A stretch of DNA of 64,000 nucleotides from Zeimonas sp046347945 (GCA_046347945.1 JAXMFB010000003.1:310001-374000), one strand, 5' to 3'; counted from the stretch's first letter, positions 8,572-16,211 are shown. Numbers and translations are program-made. The notes: generated from the sequence alone by a model not told the origin.

Positions 8572-9126
8572 CTATCGCCGCTGCGCCGCCGACCATCGGC
8601 GTACCGCGTCCAGCGTGTTCGGCACGTGCAGGTCGGGACTCATCGACGAGTAGGCATAGGCGATCCGGCCGTCGGGGGTGATGACGTACGAGATCCGGCG
8701 CGCGTAGCTGGTGACGAACGGCATCACCGCATCGTACGACTTCATGATCTTTCCGTCGGCGTCGGAGGCGACCGCGAACCTGTTGCGGCACTCGGTCGCC
8801 GAAAACCGCTGCAGCGTCTCGATGTCGTCGCCCGAGACGCCGACCACCGTGGCGCCGAGCTTCACGTAGTCGTCGTGTGCCTCGGCGAAGCGGTTGGCCT
8901 CGATCGTGCAGCCCTGCGTGAACGCCTTCGGATAGAAGTACAGCACCACCGGCCCCCTCTTCAGCGCCTCGGCGAGCGCGAAGCGGAACGGCTGGCCGCC
9001 GAGGGCGGCCGGCGCGCTGAAGTCGGGCGCGAGGGCGCCAGGCTTCAGTTCGGCCCGAACCGGCAGGGCAGCGCACAGCGCCAGGAGTCCGGTCGCCAGC
9101 AGGCGGTGCAGCAGGGAAGGCTTCAT
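8572..9126 (-). CDS. Exported peroxiredoxin (Bcp/AhpC-TSA family)
   Basis: This 184-residue thiol peroxidase reduces peroxides. The first 25 residues (MKPSLLHRLLATGLLALCAA then LPVRA) form a clear secretion signal, so the mature enzyme works in the periplasm. The thioredoxin-like domain contains FYPKAFTQGCTIEA with the likely peroxidatic cysteine C73; a second cysteine, C113, in SATECRNRF could be resolving. The usual Bcp motif has T-P-G-C-T; here it is T-Q-G-C-T. It is upstream of the YitT-like gene on the same strand. Classification as a peroxiredoxin is firm; the subclass is less so. Confidence 0.88.
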   Translation of the reverse strand: MKPSLLHRLLATGLLALCAALPVRAELKPGALAPDFSAPAALGGQPFRFALAEALKRGPVVLYFYPKAFTQGCTIEANRFAEAHDDYVKLGATVVGVSGDDIETLQRFSATECRNRFAVASDADGKIMKSYDAVMPFVTSYARRISYVITPDGRIAYAYSSMSPDLHVPNTLDAVRRWSAAQRR

Positions 9127-9339
9127 GGCCGCGCCTCGTGGATCGGGTCGCGTGGATCTCGAGACAGGATGCCAGCGCGGGCGCTCGGCTCCGGCCAAAC
9201 CCGCCCGAAGCCGAGGGTCGAAGGCCCGCGGTTTGCGCCCGCCTCCCGCAAGGGCTCGCGGCTGCACCGCGGTCTCGGTTACGCGTGGGTCACGCTGATG
9301 CCGGGCGCTGTGGGCGCGGCGCCGCACGGCTGGCCCGCC

Positions 9340-10653
9340 TCAGCCGAGCAGCGCGGGCAGCCAGACTGCGACCGCCGGCCAGGCGAAGACCAGGGCCAGC
9401 ACCAGCAGGCTCATGACGACGTAGGGCGTGACCGCCCTGAAGATGTGCGCCATCGTGACCGCCGGTGGTGCGACTCCCTTCATCGTCATCAGCAGCATGC
9501 CGTGCGGAGGCAGCAGCAGCCCGAGCTGCATGCAGATCAGGAACATCACGCCGAACCACACCGGATCGACGCCCAGCCGCTGCACGATCGGCATGAATAT
9601 CGGCAGCGTGATCATCATCATGCTGACCTGGTCGACGAACAGGCCCAGGAAGATCAGCACCAGCATCATCCCGGCCACGACCGCCGACGCCGACAGGCCC
9701 TGCCCCGTGATGATCTGCACGAGGCCGTTACTGGCGCCCGAGAACGACAGGATCTGCGCGAAGGTGGTCGCGCCGACGATGATGAACAGGATCATCCCGG
9801 AAATGGCCACCGTGCCGCGCAGCGCCTGCATGAAGTTCGTCGCGGACAGCGCCCGGTAGATCATCGCCATCACGACCGTCGCGAACGCGCCTATCGCGGC
9901 GGATTCGGTCGGCGTCGCCCAGCCGGCCGCCATCGAGGCGACCACGATGACGAAGATCGACACCAGCGGAATCACGTACAGGACGAAGGGCCGCCAGTGT
10001 TCCCAGCCGGTGTGGCGCGCGGCCTCGGATTTCGGCGCGAGCGACGGATCCATCTTCACGCGCACGATGATGTACGCGACGAACGCGATCGACAGCAGCA
10101 GTCCCGGCATCACCCCGCCGATCAGCAGCTTCGAGATCGAGATGCCGGAGAGGCTGCCGAGCAGCACCGTCAGCGCCGAAGGCGGTATCAGCATGTCGAC
10201 CGCGCCGATCGCCATGATGGGGCCGGTGGCCATCGTCGGGTGGTAGCCGCGCGCCAGCATCATGGGCAGCATCAGGCTTCCCAGCATGGCCGTCGTCGCG
10301 ATCGTCGAGCCCGAAATCGCCGAGAAGATCGTGCCCGCGACGACCGCGACCACGGCCAGTCGCCCCGGCACCTGGCGAATCAGGCGCTCGACGCCGTCGA
10401 TCACCTTCACCGCGATGCCGGTATGGAACAGCACCTCGCCCATCAGCACGAACAGCGGGATCGGCGTCAATGCGAAGCTCTGCACCGAGGCGACGCTGTT
10501 TCGCGCGAGTTGCATCAACCCCGAGTCGCCGCCGAGAAAGATCCAGGCGCCCACCAGGTTGATGACCAGGAACGAGAACGCGACCGGCAGGCCCAGGAAC
10601 AGCAGGACCGTCGATCCGCCGAGCATCAGCCACGCCGCAGCCTGCCAGCTCAT
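9340..10653 (-). CDS. TRAP transporter large permease (DctM family), system 2
   Basis: This 437-residue polytopic membrane protein is the transport subunit of a second TRAP system. Typical DctM stretches are PLFVLMGEVLFHTG, GAVDMLIPPSALTVLLG and QLGLLLPPHGMLLMTMKG. It is the last gene of a minus-strand P-Q-M unit (12166 down to 9340), 16 bases after the small permease. A 213-base non-coding gap follows before the peroxiredoxin gene. Substrate is unknown; no catabolic enzyme lies in the same transcription unit to hint at it. Confidence 0.94.
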   Translation of the reverse strand: MSWQAAAWLMLGGSTVLLFLGLPVAFSFLVINLVGAWIFLGGDSGLMQLARNSVASVQSFALTPIPLFVLMGEVLFHTGIAVKVIDGVERLIRQVPGRLAVVAVVAGTIFSAISGSTIATTAMLGSLMLPMMLARGYHPTMATGPIMAIGAVDMLIPPSALTVLLGSLSGISISKLLIGGVMPGLLLSIAFVAYIIVRVKMDPSLAPKSEAARHTGWEHWRPFVLYVIPLVSIFVIVVASMAAGWATPTESAAIGAFATVVMAMIYRALSATNFMQALRGTVAISGMILFIIVGATTFAQILSFSGASNGLVQIITGQGLSASAVVAGMMLVLIFLGLFVDQVSMMMITLPIFMPIVQRLGVDPVWFGVMFLICMQLGLLLPPHGMLLMTMKGVAPPAVTMAHIFRAVTPYVVMSLLVLALVFAWPAVAVWLPALLG

Positions 10654-10669
10654 TCGGCCTCGAATGCCT

Positions 10670-11197
10670 TCATGAGGCGGAGACCGCGTCGTCGCGCGGG
10701 ACGCGCTCGCCGGCCAGGAGCCGGTGCATGCGGAACAGGACCTCGATGCCGAGGAGCGCGAACGCGACCGGCAGCGGCACGAGCGACCACCATTCGGGCG
10801 TCACCAGCGTCTTGATCGTGATCGACGCGGCCGCGTAGCTCGCCCACGCGGCCTTCGCGCCGTAGGCCACCAGCACGACGCAGCACGCGAAGGCGAGGAC
10901 GTCGACGACGAGTTCGCACGCCCAGCCGACCCGCGGCGGGATCGCGCGCAGCAGGATGTCGACGCGGATGTGCTGGCCCTGCCGAAGCAGCCACGGCGCC
11001 GCGAGCAGCGTGATCAGGTACAGCAGCGACTCGGAGACCTCGTTGGCCCATTCGACGCCGCGCATCCCCGGAAAGATCGCCACGTTGCGCAGCAGCACGT
11101 CTGCGCAGATGATCAGCATCATCGCCGCCAGCAGCAGGCTCGCCACGACCAGCAGCGCGGTCAGCAGCCGGCCGTAGGCAGCGGAGAGCCTTTGCAT
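10670..11197 (-). CDS. TRAP transporter small permease (DctQ family), system 2
   Basis: This 175-residue membrane protein has four predicted helices and the DctQ hallmark pattern near residue 30-45, where MLIICADVLLRN contains the conserved D and R. EVSESLLYLITLLAAPWLLR and QGQHIRVDILL follow as in other DctQ proteins. It sits between the binding protein (9 bases upstream) and the large permease. It is the accessory membrane subunit of a secondary transporter for an organic anion. Confidence 0.92.
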   Translation of the reverse strand: MQRLSAAYGRLLTALLVVASLLLAAMMLIICADVLLRNVAIFPGMRGVEWANEVSESLLYLITLLAAPWLLRQGQHIRVDILLRAIPPRVGWACELVVDVLAFACCVVLVAYGAKAAWASYAAASITIKTLVTPEWWSLVPLPVAFALLGIEVLFRMHRLLAGERVPRDDAVSAS

Positions 11198-11206
11198 CGA
11201 AGGCGA

Positions 11207-12166
11207 CTACTTCGTGAGCGCGGCCTTGAGTTTCGGGCCGTTCTCGGGGCTCGCCTTGATGGCGCTGGCCCAGCCGACCTCGTTGGCCTTTTCGAGGTAC
11301 TGCTTCGCGGTGGCCGGATCGAAGGTGATCGTCTGGATGCCGGCCTGGGCCTGGCGCTTCGCTTCGGCCTCGTTGTCCTGCTTCCAGAAGTCGTTCTGGG
11401 CCTCGAACGCGAGCACCTGCTTCTGCAGGTACTCGCGCTGCTTCGGGGCGAGGCGCTTCCATGCGTCGAGGTTCATCACCAGCGAGACCTCGACGTTGTA
11501 GAAGCCCGGATCGACGCGGTACTTCGTCTTCTCCTGCCAGCCGAGGTCGAAGATGCCGCCGATCGGCCAGCCGTAGCCGTCGACGACACCGCGCTCGAGC
11601 GCCGTATAGACCTCGCCGGGCGCCGTAGTGATCACCTGCGCGCCCAGTGCCTGGAAGAAGTCGCGATAGACGGGCGTGACGCGGATCTTCAGGCCGGTGA
11701 GGTCGGGCTTGTCGATCTTCTTGTTCAGATACAGGTGAAAGGTCTGGTGCTCGACCGGGCGGCCGAGATAGACCATGTTCGCCTTTTCGTTCCAGATCCT
11801 GTTGATCAGCTCGAAGGCACCGTTGCGGCGCTGCTCGGCGATCGTGAACTGCGAGAGCTTGAGCGCGTCGGCCTCGGGCATCAGGTTGGTGTAGAAGGCG
11901 CCAGTCGTGAGCGCCACGTCGACCACGCCGGTCTTCACCGCGTTGCCGACTTCGAAGGTCGGCATCGCGCGCGGCCCGCCGATGAAGTTGAGCTGCAGGA
12001 CGCCCTTGCCCTCGGCGTTGACCTTCTGCATCCACGTTTCGAGTCGCTTGACGTAGATGCTGTTCTCGGAGAACGCGCTCACGACCTTCAGGGTCACCTC
12101 CTGGGCAGAAGCGACGGGGGCGACCAGCGCTGCGGCCAGGGCGACCGCGCTCAGGAATCTCGACAT
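11207..12166 (-). CDS. TRAP transporter substrate-binding protein (DctP family), system 2
   Basis: This 319-residue periplasmic receptor starts with a Sec signal peptide (cleavage near VASAQ, residue 22). The ligand-binding arginine is in GLKIRVTPVYRDFFQALGA, and the family stretch RGVVDGYGWPIGGIFDLG is present. It is the first gene of the second TRAP unit. About 130 bases upstream of its start is a perfect TTGAT-N4-ATCAA box, suggesting control by an FNR/ANR-type oxygen-sensing regulator. The ligand is unknown. Confidence 0.92.
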   Translation of the reverse strand: MSRFLSAVALAAALVAPVASAQEVTLKVVSAFSENSIYVKRLETWMQKVNAEGKGVLQLNFIGGPRAMPTFEVGNAVKTGVVDVALTTGAFYTNLMPEADALKLSQFTIAEQRRNGAFELINRIWNEKANMVYLGRPVEHQTFHLYLNKKIDKPDLTGLKIRVTPVYRDFFQALGAQVITTAPGEVYTALERGVVDGYGWPIGGIFDLGWQEKTKYRVDPGFYNVEVSLVMNLDAWKRLAPKQREYLQKQVLAFEAQNDFWKQDNEAEAKRQAQAGIQTITFDPATAKQYLEKANEVGWASAIKASPENGPKLKAALTK

Positions 12167-12296
12167 GCTGTTGCTCCGGGGTGCGAGGGGGCGCGAAGGC
12201 GGGCGCCACGGGACGGGAGAAGAACGGCGGATGAGCCTAATGGAGCCCCGCTTCGGCTGTCAAGGCGAGGCAGCGCGAACCGGTCGGGTCGCCCGG

Positions 12297-12310
12297 TTGA
12301 TCTGCATCAA
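12297..12310. promoter_or_regulatory. FNR/ANR-type binding box
   Basis: The sequence TTGATCTGCATCAA is a perfect TTGAT-N4-ATCAA palindrome, the consensus for FNR, ANR and DNR regulators. It lies between the stop of the ribbon-helix-helix gene and the start of the TRAP binding-protein gene at 12166, so the TRAP operon is the natural target. The match is seen directly; regulation by oxygen is inferred. Confidence 0.6.
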
Positions 12311-12344
12311 CCGCGGGCGCCCCGGGTTTCGCGCACAGTGCAGA

Positions 12345-12653
12345 TCAGGCCCCGGCCGCGGCGTAGATGTTCAGGTACTTCAGGCAGATCACCCGCAGGC
12401 ACGACGAAATGTTCTTGTCGTTGGCGACGAGGCAGCCGTCGTGGACGCGCTCGATCAGTCGCGGCAGCGACACCTGGCTCTCGCGCGCCATGTCCTCGAG
12501 CACGTTCCAGAAGGCGCGTTCGAGCGACACCGTCGTGCTGTGGCCGTGGATGCGGAACCCGCGCTTCTCGGGGACGAACTCGCTGATCTGCGCCGTCGTG
12601 CAGGCGTTGAACATGTGGTCCAGGACGTCGTTGATTTCGGTGTAGATGCTCAT
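12345..12653 (-). CDS. Ribbon-helix-helix domain protein (RHH_4 type), putative regulator of the sulfur operon
   Basis: This 102-residue protein carries an RHH_4-like DNA-binding domain (about residues 30-75: RGFRIHGHSTTVSLERAFW, then WNVLEDMARE and SLPRLIERVHDG). Four cysteines flank the domain (near residue 18 in FNACTT, then DGCLVA, SSCLRV and ICLKY), unusual for such a small regulator and suitable for thiol or persulfide sensing. The start ATG at 12653 has a strong purine-rich ribosome site. It diverges from the sulfur-trafficking operon, 125 bases from the first permease start, which is the classic place for a local repressor. DNA binding is a family expectation; the role as sulfur sensor is inference. 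Confidence 0.7.
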   Translation of the reverse strand: MSIYTEINDVLDHMFNACTTAQISEFVPEKRGFRIHGHSTTVSLERAFWNVLEDMARESQVSLPRLIERVHDGCLVANDKNISSCLRVICLKYLNIYAAAGA

Positions 12654-12778
12654 CCGCCCTCCCCTCCCGAAGCGGGTTGGCAATAAATACCACCACTGGC
12701 CCGGGCCCGGTCGACACAATGCCGCAGCATACAAGAAGGCGCGCGCCCTCCCGGAGTGCGGCGCGCGAAGGAGCGACG
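12654..12778. promoter_or_regulatory. Divergent control region between the RHH gene and the sulfur operon
   Basis: This 125-base gap must hold both divergent promoters. It contains an AT island (AATAAATA, 12682-12689; TATTTATT on the minus strand, a plausible -10 for the regulator) and overlapping GC palindromes, GGCCCGGGCC at 12698-12707 and CCGGGCCCGG at 12701-12710, which could be operators. I saw no strong sigma-70 match on the plus strand. Confidence 0.35.
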
Positions 12779-13273
12779 ATGGAGTTCTTCCGCAAGACAC
12801 TCGACCCGGTGCTGGCGCTGGCGGCGATCGCCGTGCTCGACGTCTTCCTGTTCCTGCTGCTCGGCGCGTGGACGGTGGGCGGCGGCGAGACGATGATGAC
12901 GGGTCTGGTCGCGAAGGCGGTGATCGGCGGCGAGCAGCTCGAGCGGATCCCGTTCTGGAACGTCGTGTTCCCGGTGCACGGCGACTACTGGAAGATCTAC
13001 ATCAGCCTCGGCATGTTCTTCGGCGCCTTCGTCGGCGCGGTGCTGAGCAAGGAGTTCTACTGGCGGATGCCGCGCCACGCGTCGGAGTGGCTGCTGATCA
13101 CGATCGGCGGCCTGCTGATGGGCATCGGCATCCGCATCGCCTACATCTGCAACGTGTCGACCTTCTTCGGCCTGATGCCGGAGATGAACATGGGCGGCTA
13201 CCTGGCGATGTCCGGCATCCTCGCCGGCGCCTGGGTCGGCTCGCTGATCTACAAGCGAATCCTGGAGGCCTGA
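12779..13273 (+). CDS. YeeE/YedE family half-size membrane protein, first subunit
   Basis: This 164-residue membrane protein belongs to the YeeE/YedE family that moves thiosulfate or other reduced-sulfur groups across the inner membrane. Four or five hydrophobic helices are visible; the conserved core GGLLMGIGIRIAYICNVSTFF contains C124, in the position where full-length YeeE has its transport cysteine. The next gene encodes a second half-size member, so the pair probably assembles one transporter, as in PmpA/PmpB-type systems. I use the ATG at 12779, preceded by GAAGGAG; longer readings cover the promoter. It is the first gene of a twelve-gene unit. Confidence 0.85.
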   Translation: MEFFRKTLDPVLALAAIAVLDVFLFLLLGAWTVGGGETMMTGLVAKAVIGGEQLERIPFWNVVFPVHGDYWKIYISLGMFFGAFVGAVLSKEFYWRMPRHASEWLLITIGGLLMGIGIRIAYICNVSTFFGLMPEMNMGGYLAMSGILAGAWVGSLIYKRILEA

Positions 13274-13276
13274 TCC

Positions 13277-13924
13277 ATGACCCCGGTCGTCGAGTGTCTG
13301 GTTGCGTTCGTCTTCGGTTCGGTGGTCGGGCTGCTGATGCAGCGCTCGCGCTTCTGCAACACGGCGGCGCTGCGCGACGCGATCATGTTCAAGACCTACC
13401 GCAACACCAAGGCCATGCTGATGGCGATGATGATCCTGACCGTCGCCTTCACCGGTTTCATGACGCTGGGCGCCGGGCATCCGCTCGAGTTCGACGTCGG
13501 GCTGAACACCTTCGCCGGGCTGTTCCTGTTCGGCATCGGCATGGTGCTGGCGGGTGCCTGCACGGTGTCCACCTGGGTGAAGGCCGGCGAGGGCAACCTC
13601 GGGGCGGTCTGGGCGTTGCTGTTCACCTTCGTCGGAATGTTCCTGTTCTCGCTCGCTTGGTCGTGGAACTGGTGGCCGCCGGCCCCGGGCAGCATGACCG
13701 GCGAACCGAACCTGCCGGCGCTGCAGTTCGGCTTCTCGAACGCGCGGACGCTGCAGGACAAGCTCGGCATCCCGGCGATCGTCTTCGGGCTGGTCCAGAC
13801 CGCGGTGCTGTTCGCGATCTACCGGGCGATTCTCCGGCGCGAGCGCGCGCAGCAGGCGCAGCACGACAGGCACCGCGCCGAATCGGCGGGCGAGGCCGGC
13901 GCCGCCGCGGCGACGCCGCACTGA
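13277..13924 (+). CDS. YeeE/YedE family half-size membrane protein, second subunit
   Basis: This 215-residue partner begins 3 bases after the first subunit stops. The family cysteines are C27 in QRSRFCNTAALRD and C95 in VLAGACTVSTW; in characterised YeeE proteins such cysteines relay the sulfur substrate through the membrane. Five or six helices are followed by a short charged, alanine-rich cytosolic tail (after residue 185). A TusA-type carrier is encoded 23 bases downstream, so sulfur entering through the pair would be handed to TusA, the arrangement known for YeeE-YeeD. The transported species is not known. Confidence 0.88.
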   Translation: MTPVVECLVAFVFGSVVGLLMQRSRFCNTAALRDAIMFKTYRNTKAMLMAMMILTVAFTGFMTLGAGHPLEFDVGLNTFAGLFLFGIGMVLAGACTVSTWVKAGEGNLGAVWALLFTFVGMFLFSLAWSWNWWPPAPGSMTGEPNLPALQFGFSNARTLQDKLGIPAIVFGLVQTAVLFAIYRAILRRERAQQAQHDRHRAESAGEAGAAAATPH

Positions 13925-13947
13925 AACGAAACGAGGGGGACATCGCG

Positions 13948-14253
13948 ATGGGATTGTTCGGAGCGAAGAAGAAGGCCGACGCGGCGCCGGCCGCGGGCGA
14001 GGCGATGCTGAGCAACGGCGAGCGCGTGCAGGTCGCGCGGCGCGTCGACTGCCGCGGCGACTCCTGCCCGCGGCCGCAGCTGATGACCAAGAAGGCCGTC
14101 GGCGAGGTGGCCGCAGGCGGGCTGGTCGAGGTGCTGGTCGACAACCCGTCGTCGGTCGAGGCGTTGCCGCCGATGTGCAACGAGCTCAACGCGACGCACG
14201 TCGAGACGATCAAGGACCCCGCCTGCTGGCGCGTCTACATCCGCAAGGACTGA
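13948..14253 (+). CDS. TusA-family sulfur carrier protein
   Basis: This 101-residue cytosolic protein has the TusA signature CPRP, with C40 as the persulfide-carrying cysteine (VDCRGDSCPRPQLMTKKA). It has an N-terminal extension of about 30 residues beginning GLFGAKKK, and extra cysteines at C35, in PPMCNEL and in PACWRVY. TusA proteins accept sulfur from a transporter or desulfurase and pass it to DsrE-type partners. Both kinds of partner are encoded in this operon, so its place in the relay is well supported by context. The start ATG at 13948 follows a GAGGGGG ribosome site. Confidence 0.9.
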   Translation: MGLFGAKKKADAAPAAGEAMLSNGERVQVARRVDCRGDSCPRPQLMTKKAVGEVAAGGLVEVLVDNPSSVEALPPMCNELNATHVETIKDPACWRVYIRKD

Positions 14254-14257
14254 GGGC

Positions 14258-14470
14258 ATGCTCGGCAGGCTCCTGATGCGATTGTTCGTCGCGGCGGCTG
14301 CGGTCGTCGCGATCGGCGGGCTCGGATGGATGTACGTCAGCCCGCCGCCGGGCATGCACGTGACGCGCGACGGCGTGCCGTACCTGTCGCCGCCGGTCGT
14401 GAACCCCGCGACCGGGGAGCCGGTGCCGCTCGAGCGTCTGGTGCAGCACTACAAGGGAGGCGGCAAGTGA
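14258..14470 (+). CDS. Small single-pass membrane protein of the sulfur operon
   Basis: This 70-residue protein has one N-terminal hydrophobic helix (about residues 6-26, MRLFVAAAAVVAIGGLGW) followed by a proline-rich tail with PPPGMHV, GVPYLSPPVVNP and a basic end. The orientation suggests a periplasmic tail. I do not recognise the family. It starts 4 bases after tusA, and its stop overlaps the next start (GTGA), so it is certainly part of the unit. It could be an accessory subunit of the YeeE pair or an anchor for the periplasmic sulfur proteins. Confidence 0.65.
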   Translation: MLGRLLMRLFVAAAAVVAIGGLGWMYVSPPPGMHVTRDGVPYLSPPVVNPATGEPVPLERLVQHYKGGGK

Positions 14471-14559
14471 ACCTCGATTTCGAGACCGTGGCGCAGATCG
14501 TCCTGTTCGGCGTCGCGATGGCGGCCATGGCGCTCGCCTTCTTCAGCGACTCGCTCTGA
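14467..14559 (+). CDS. 30-residue membrane microprotein
   Basis: A GTG at 14467 overlaps the previous stop (GTGA) and opens a 30-codon frame ending at TGA 14557-14559. The peptide starts VNLDFETVAQIVLFGV and has one hydrophobic helix ending in FFSDSL. The coupling geometry, the uninterrupted hydrophobic helix and the continuous operon spacing support real translation, although the length is below usual gene-calling limits. Its function is unknown; single-helix microproteins often stabilise membrane complexes. Confidence 0.5.
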   Translation: MNLDFETVAQIVLFGVAMAAMALAFFSDSL

Positions 14560-14572
14560 ACGGGCGCCGAAG

Positions 14573-14848
14573 ATGAATCGCGAGAGCCTGGTCTTCTGCG
14601 CGAGCGCGCTGGCGGTCACCGTCGCGGTGTGCGCCGTCGGCTATTCGCTCGCGGCGCTGCCGCGGGCGACGATCGAGGCGGCGGCGAAGCCCGCGCCCGC
14701 CGAGACGCTGCCCGACGTCGATCTCGGCGGCGGCTTCGGCAAGGTCTCGGTGATCGACCTGATCGGCTTCTACATCGAGAACCCGCCCGCGCCGGCTGGC
14801 GCGGGCGCAGCGGCGGCGCCCGCGACGAAGCGCTTCGGCGGGTGCTGA
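14573..14848 (+). CDS. Small membrane-anchored hypothetical protein of the sulfur operon
   Basis: This 91-residue protein has an N-terminal hydrophobic segment (about residues 6-28, LVFCASALAVTVAVCAVGYS) and a short soluble part with LPDVDLGGGFGKVSVIDLIG and FYIENPP, then an alanine-rich linker and the C-terminal end FGGC. The terminal cysteine and the two cysteines in the helix are notable beside sulfur-carrier genes. I do not recognise the family. It lies 13 bases after the microprotein and 2 bases before the rhodanese-like gene. Confidence 0.6.
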   Translation: MNRESLVFCASALAVTVAVCAVGYSLAALPRATIEAAAKPAPAETLPDVDLGGGFGKVSVIDLIGFYIENPPAPAGAGAAAAPATKRFGGC

Positions 14849-14850
14849 GC

Positions 14851-15915
14851 GTGGCGCGATCCGCGGTCCTGGCCGTCATGCTGCTGGTGCTGTGGGCGAT
14901 GGCGCGCCCGGTGCCGGCCGCGGACGATTTCACCTACCTGCGCTCGCTGGGCGATGCGACCGACCGCGACTCCGCGGTCGTGGTGGACGCGCGTGCGCTG
15001 GCCGATTGCCGCGCGCGCAGTCTGGCGGGTGCGCGCTGCCTGCCCGCCGACGGCCTGCTCGGTCCGCAGCGACGGCTTCCTTCGGCCCGCGACCTGCTGT
15101 GGCTGCTCGGCGCGGCCGGGCTGAGCGGCAGCGAGACCGTGATCGTGGTCGGGCAGGACGCGACTTCGCGTGATTTCGTCGCCGGCCTGCTCTACCTGGC
15201 GGGACAGCGCCAGGTGCGCATCCTCGCCGAGCCGGTGGCGCGCGTGCTCGGCGCCGGCGTCGCCGCCGCGCCGGGCCGCGAGCGCGGCATGGTCCGCGAG
15301 ACGGTCTTCGAGGCGCCGATGCGCGACGGGCTGTGGGTGCTGCGCGACGAATTGCGCGACGAATTGCGCGACGCGTTGCGTTCGGCGCATCCGGCGCCGG
15401 CGCTGCTCGACGGGCGCGTCGATGACGAGTACTGGGGCGAGACCGCGCGTGCGCAGCGCACCGGTCACCTGCCGGGCGCGATCAGCCTGCCGGCCGCCCG
15501 GTTGCGCGCGGCGCTGTTGGCGGGCCCCGAGCGCCGCCCGGTGCTTCCGCAGGGGCCGGTGGTGGCCTATGCGCACGACGCTTTCGAAGGGCTGGCCTAT
15601 CTCGCGCTGCTGACCGCCGGACACGGCGTGGCCGCGCGCGTCTATCCGGAAGGCTGGGCCGAGTGGGCCGCCGACGGCACGCTGCCCGCCGACGCCGTCG
15701 GGTATCCCGAGCGCGGCACGCCTGCGGTCTCGGCGCAAGCAAAGGCGCAGGCCCCGGCGACCGCTGGCCCGGCTGCTGTCCCGACCGGCTCGGCCGACGC
15801 CCGGCCCGGCATCGCCTGGCCCCGAGCCGAGGCCTTGCTCGCCACAGCGCTCGCGCTGGGGCTCGCCGCCTTCGCCGGCGGCTGGTGGCTCGCGGGCCGG
15901 AGGGCGGCGCGATGA
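14851..15915 (+). CDS. Membrane-anchored rhodanese-like protein lacking catalytic cysteines
   Basis: This 354-residue protein starts at a GTG (14851) with a signal sequence (VLAVMLLVLWAMARPVPAA). Two rhodanese-like domains follow: about residues 30-125 (DRDSAVVVDARALADC, later ETVIVVGQDATSRDF) and 185-275 (ALLDGRVDDEYWGE, GHLPGAISLPAARL, GPVVAYAHDAFEGLAYLALL). In both, the active-site loop where a rhodanese carries its cysteine has none. A C-terminal helix (about 330-348) anchors it, so both domains are probably periplasmic. It may bind rather than turn over sulfur substrates. A short in-frame tandem repeat encodes RDEL-RDEL-RDAL near residue 165. It overlaps the next gene by 4 bases. Confidence 0.75.
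   Translation: MARSAVLAVMLLVLWAMARPVPAADDFTYLRSLGDATDRDSAVVVDARALADCRARSLAGARCLPADGLLGPQRRLPSARDLLWLLGAAGLSGSETVIVVGQDATSRDFVAGLLYLAGQRQVRILAEPVARVLGAGVAAAPGRERGMVRETVFEAPMRDGLWVLRDELRDELRDALRSAHPAPALLDGRVDDEYWGETARAQRTGHLPGAISLPAARLRAALLAGPERRPVLPQGPVVAYAHDAFEGLAYLALLTAGHGVAARVYPEGWAEWAADGTLPADAVGYPERGTPAVSAQAKAQAPATAGPAAVPTGSADARPGIAWPRAEALLATALALGLAAFAGGWWLAGRRAAR
15342..15377 (+). repeat. Three tandem 12-base units inside the rhodanese-like gene
   Basis: GCGCGACGAATT occurs at 15342-15353 and 15354-15365, followed by the variant GCGCGACGCGTT at 15366-15377. The units are in frame and add a repeated charged four-residue element, so copy number could change by slippage without breaking the gene. 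Confidence 0.8.
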
Positions 15916-16202
15916 AGATCCTGTTCCACGTCGCGACCGAAGCCGGCGCGCAACTGCTGCTGCCGCTCGCGCTGGCCTGCCGTCGCGGCGGCCACGCGTT
16001 CGGCGTCTTCGTCACCCACGACGGCGTGCGCGGCCTGCTCGACCAGCGGCTGCGGTCGGCGCTGGGCGGCGCGGCGCGCGCGGTGGTCTGCGAGGAATCG
16101 TGGCACCGCTTCTGCCCGGACTCGCCCTGCCCGGTGGAACTCGGCAGCCAGACGGTCAACAGCGCGCTGATGGGCGAGGCGCAACGGGTCGTGAGCCTCT
16201 GA
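15912..16202 (+). CDS. DsrE-family-like small protein 1
   Basis: This 96-residue cytosolic protein begins MKILFHVATEAGAQLLLPLA and has the alternating beta-alpha pattern of DsrE-like proteins, with a hydrophobic strand FGVFVTHDGVRGLL. Cysteines occur at C23 and in a cluster CEESWHRFCPDSPCPVELG, which could carry persulfide or bind metal. It overlaps the rhodanese-like gene by 4 bases (ATGA). DsrE-type proteins exchange sulfur with TusA, which is encoded in the same unit. The family placement is by pattern and context, not by a clear catalytic motif. Confidence 0.65.
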   Translation: MKILFHVATEAGAQLLLPLALACRRGGHAFGVFVTHDGVRGLLDQRLRSALGGAARAVVCEESWHRFCPDSPCPVELGSQTVNSALMGEAQRVVSL

Positions 16203-16211
16203 GGTGGCCGG

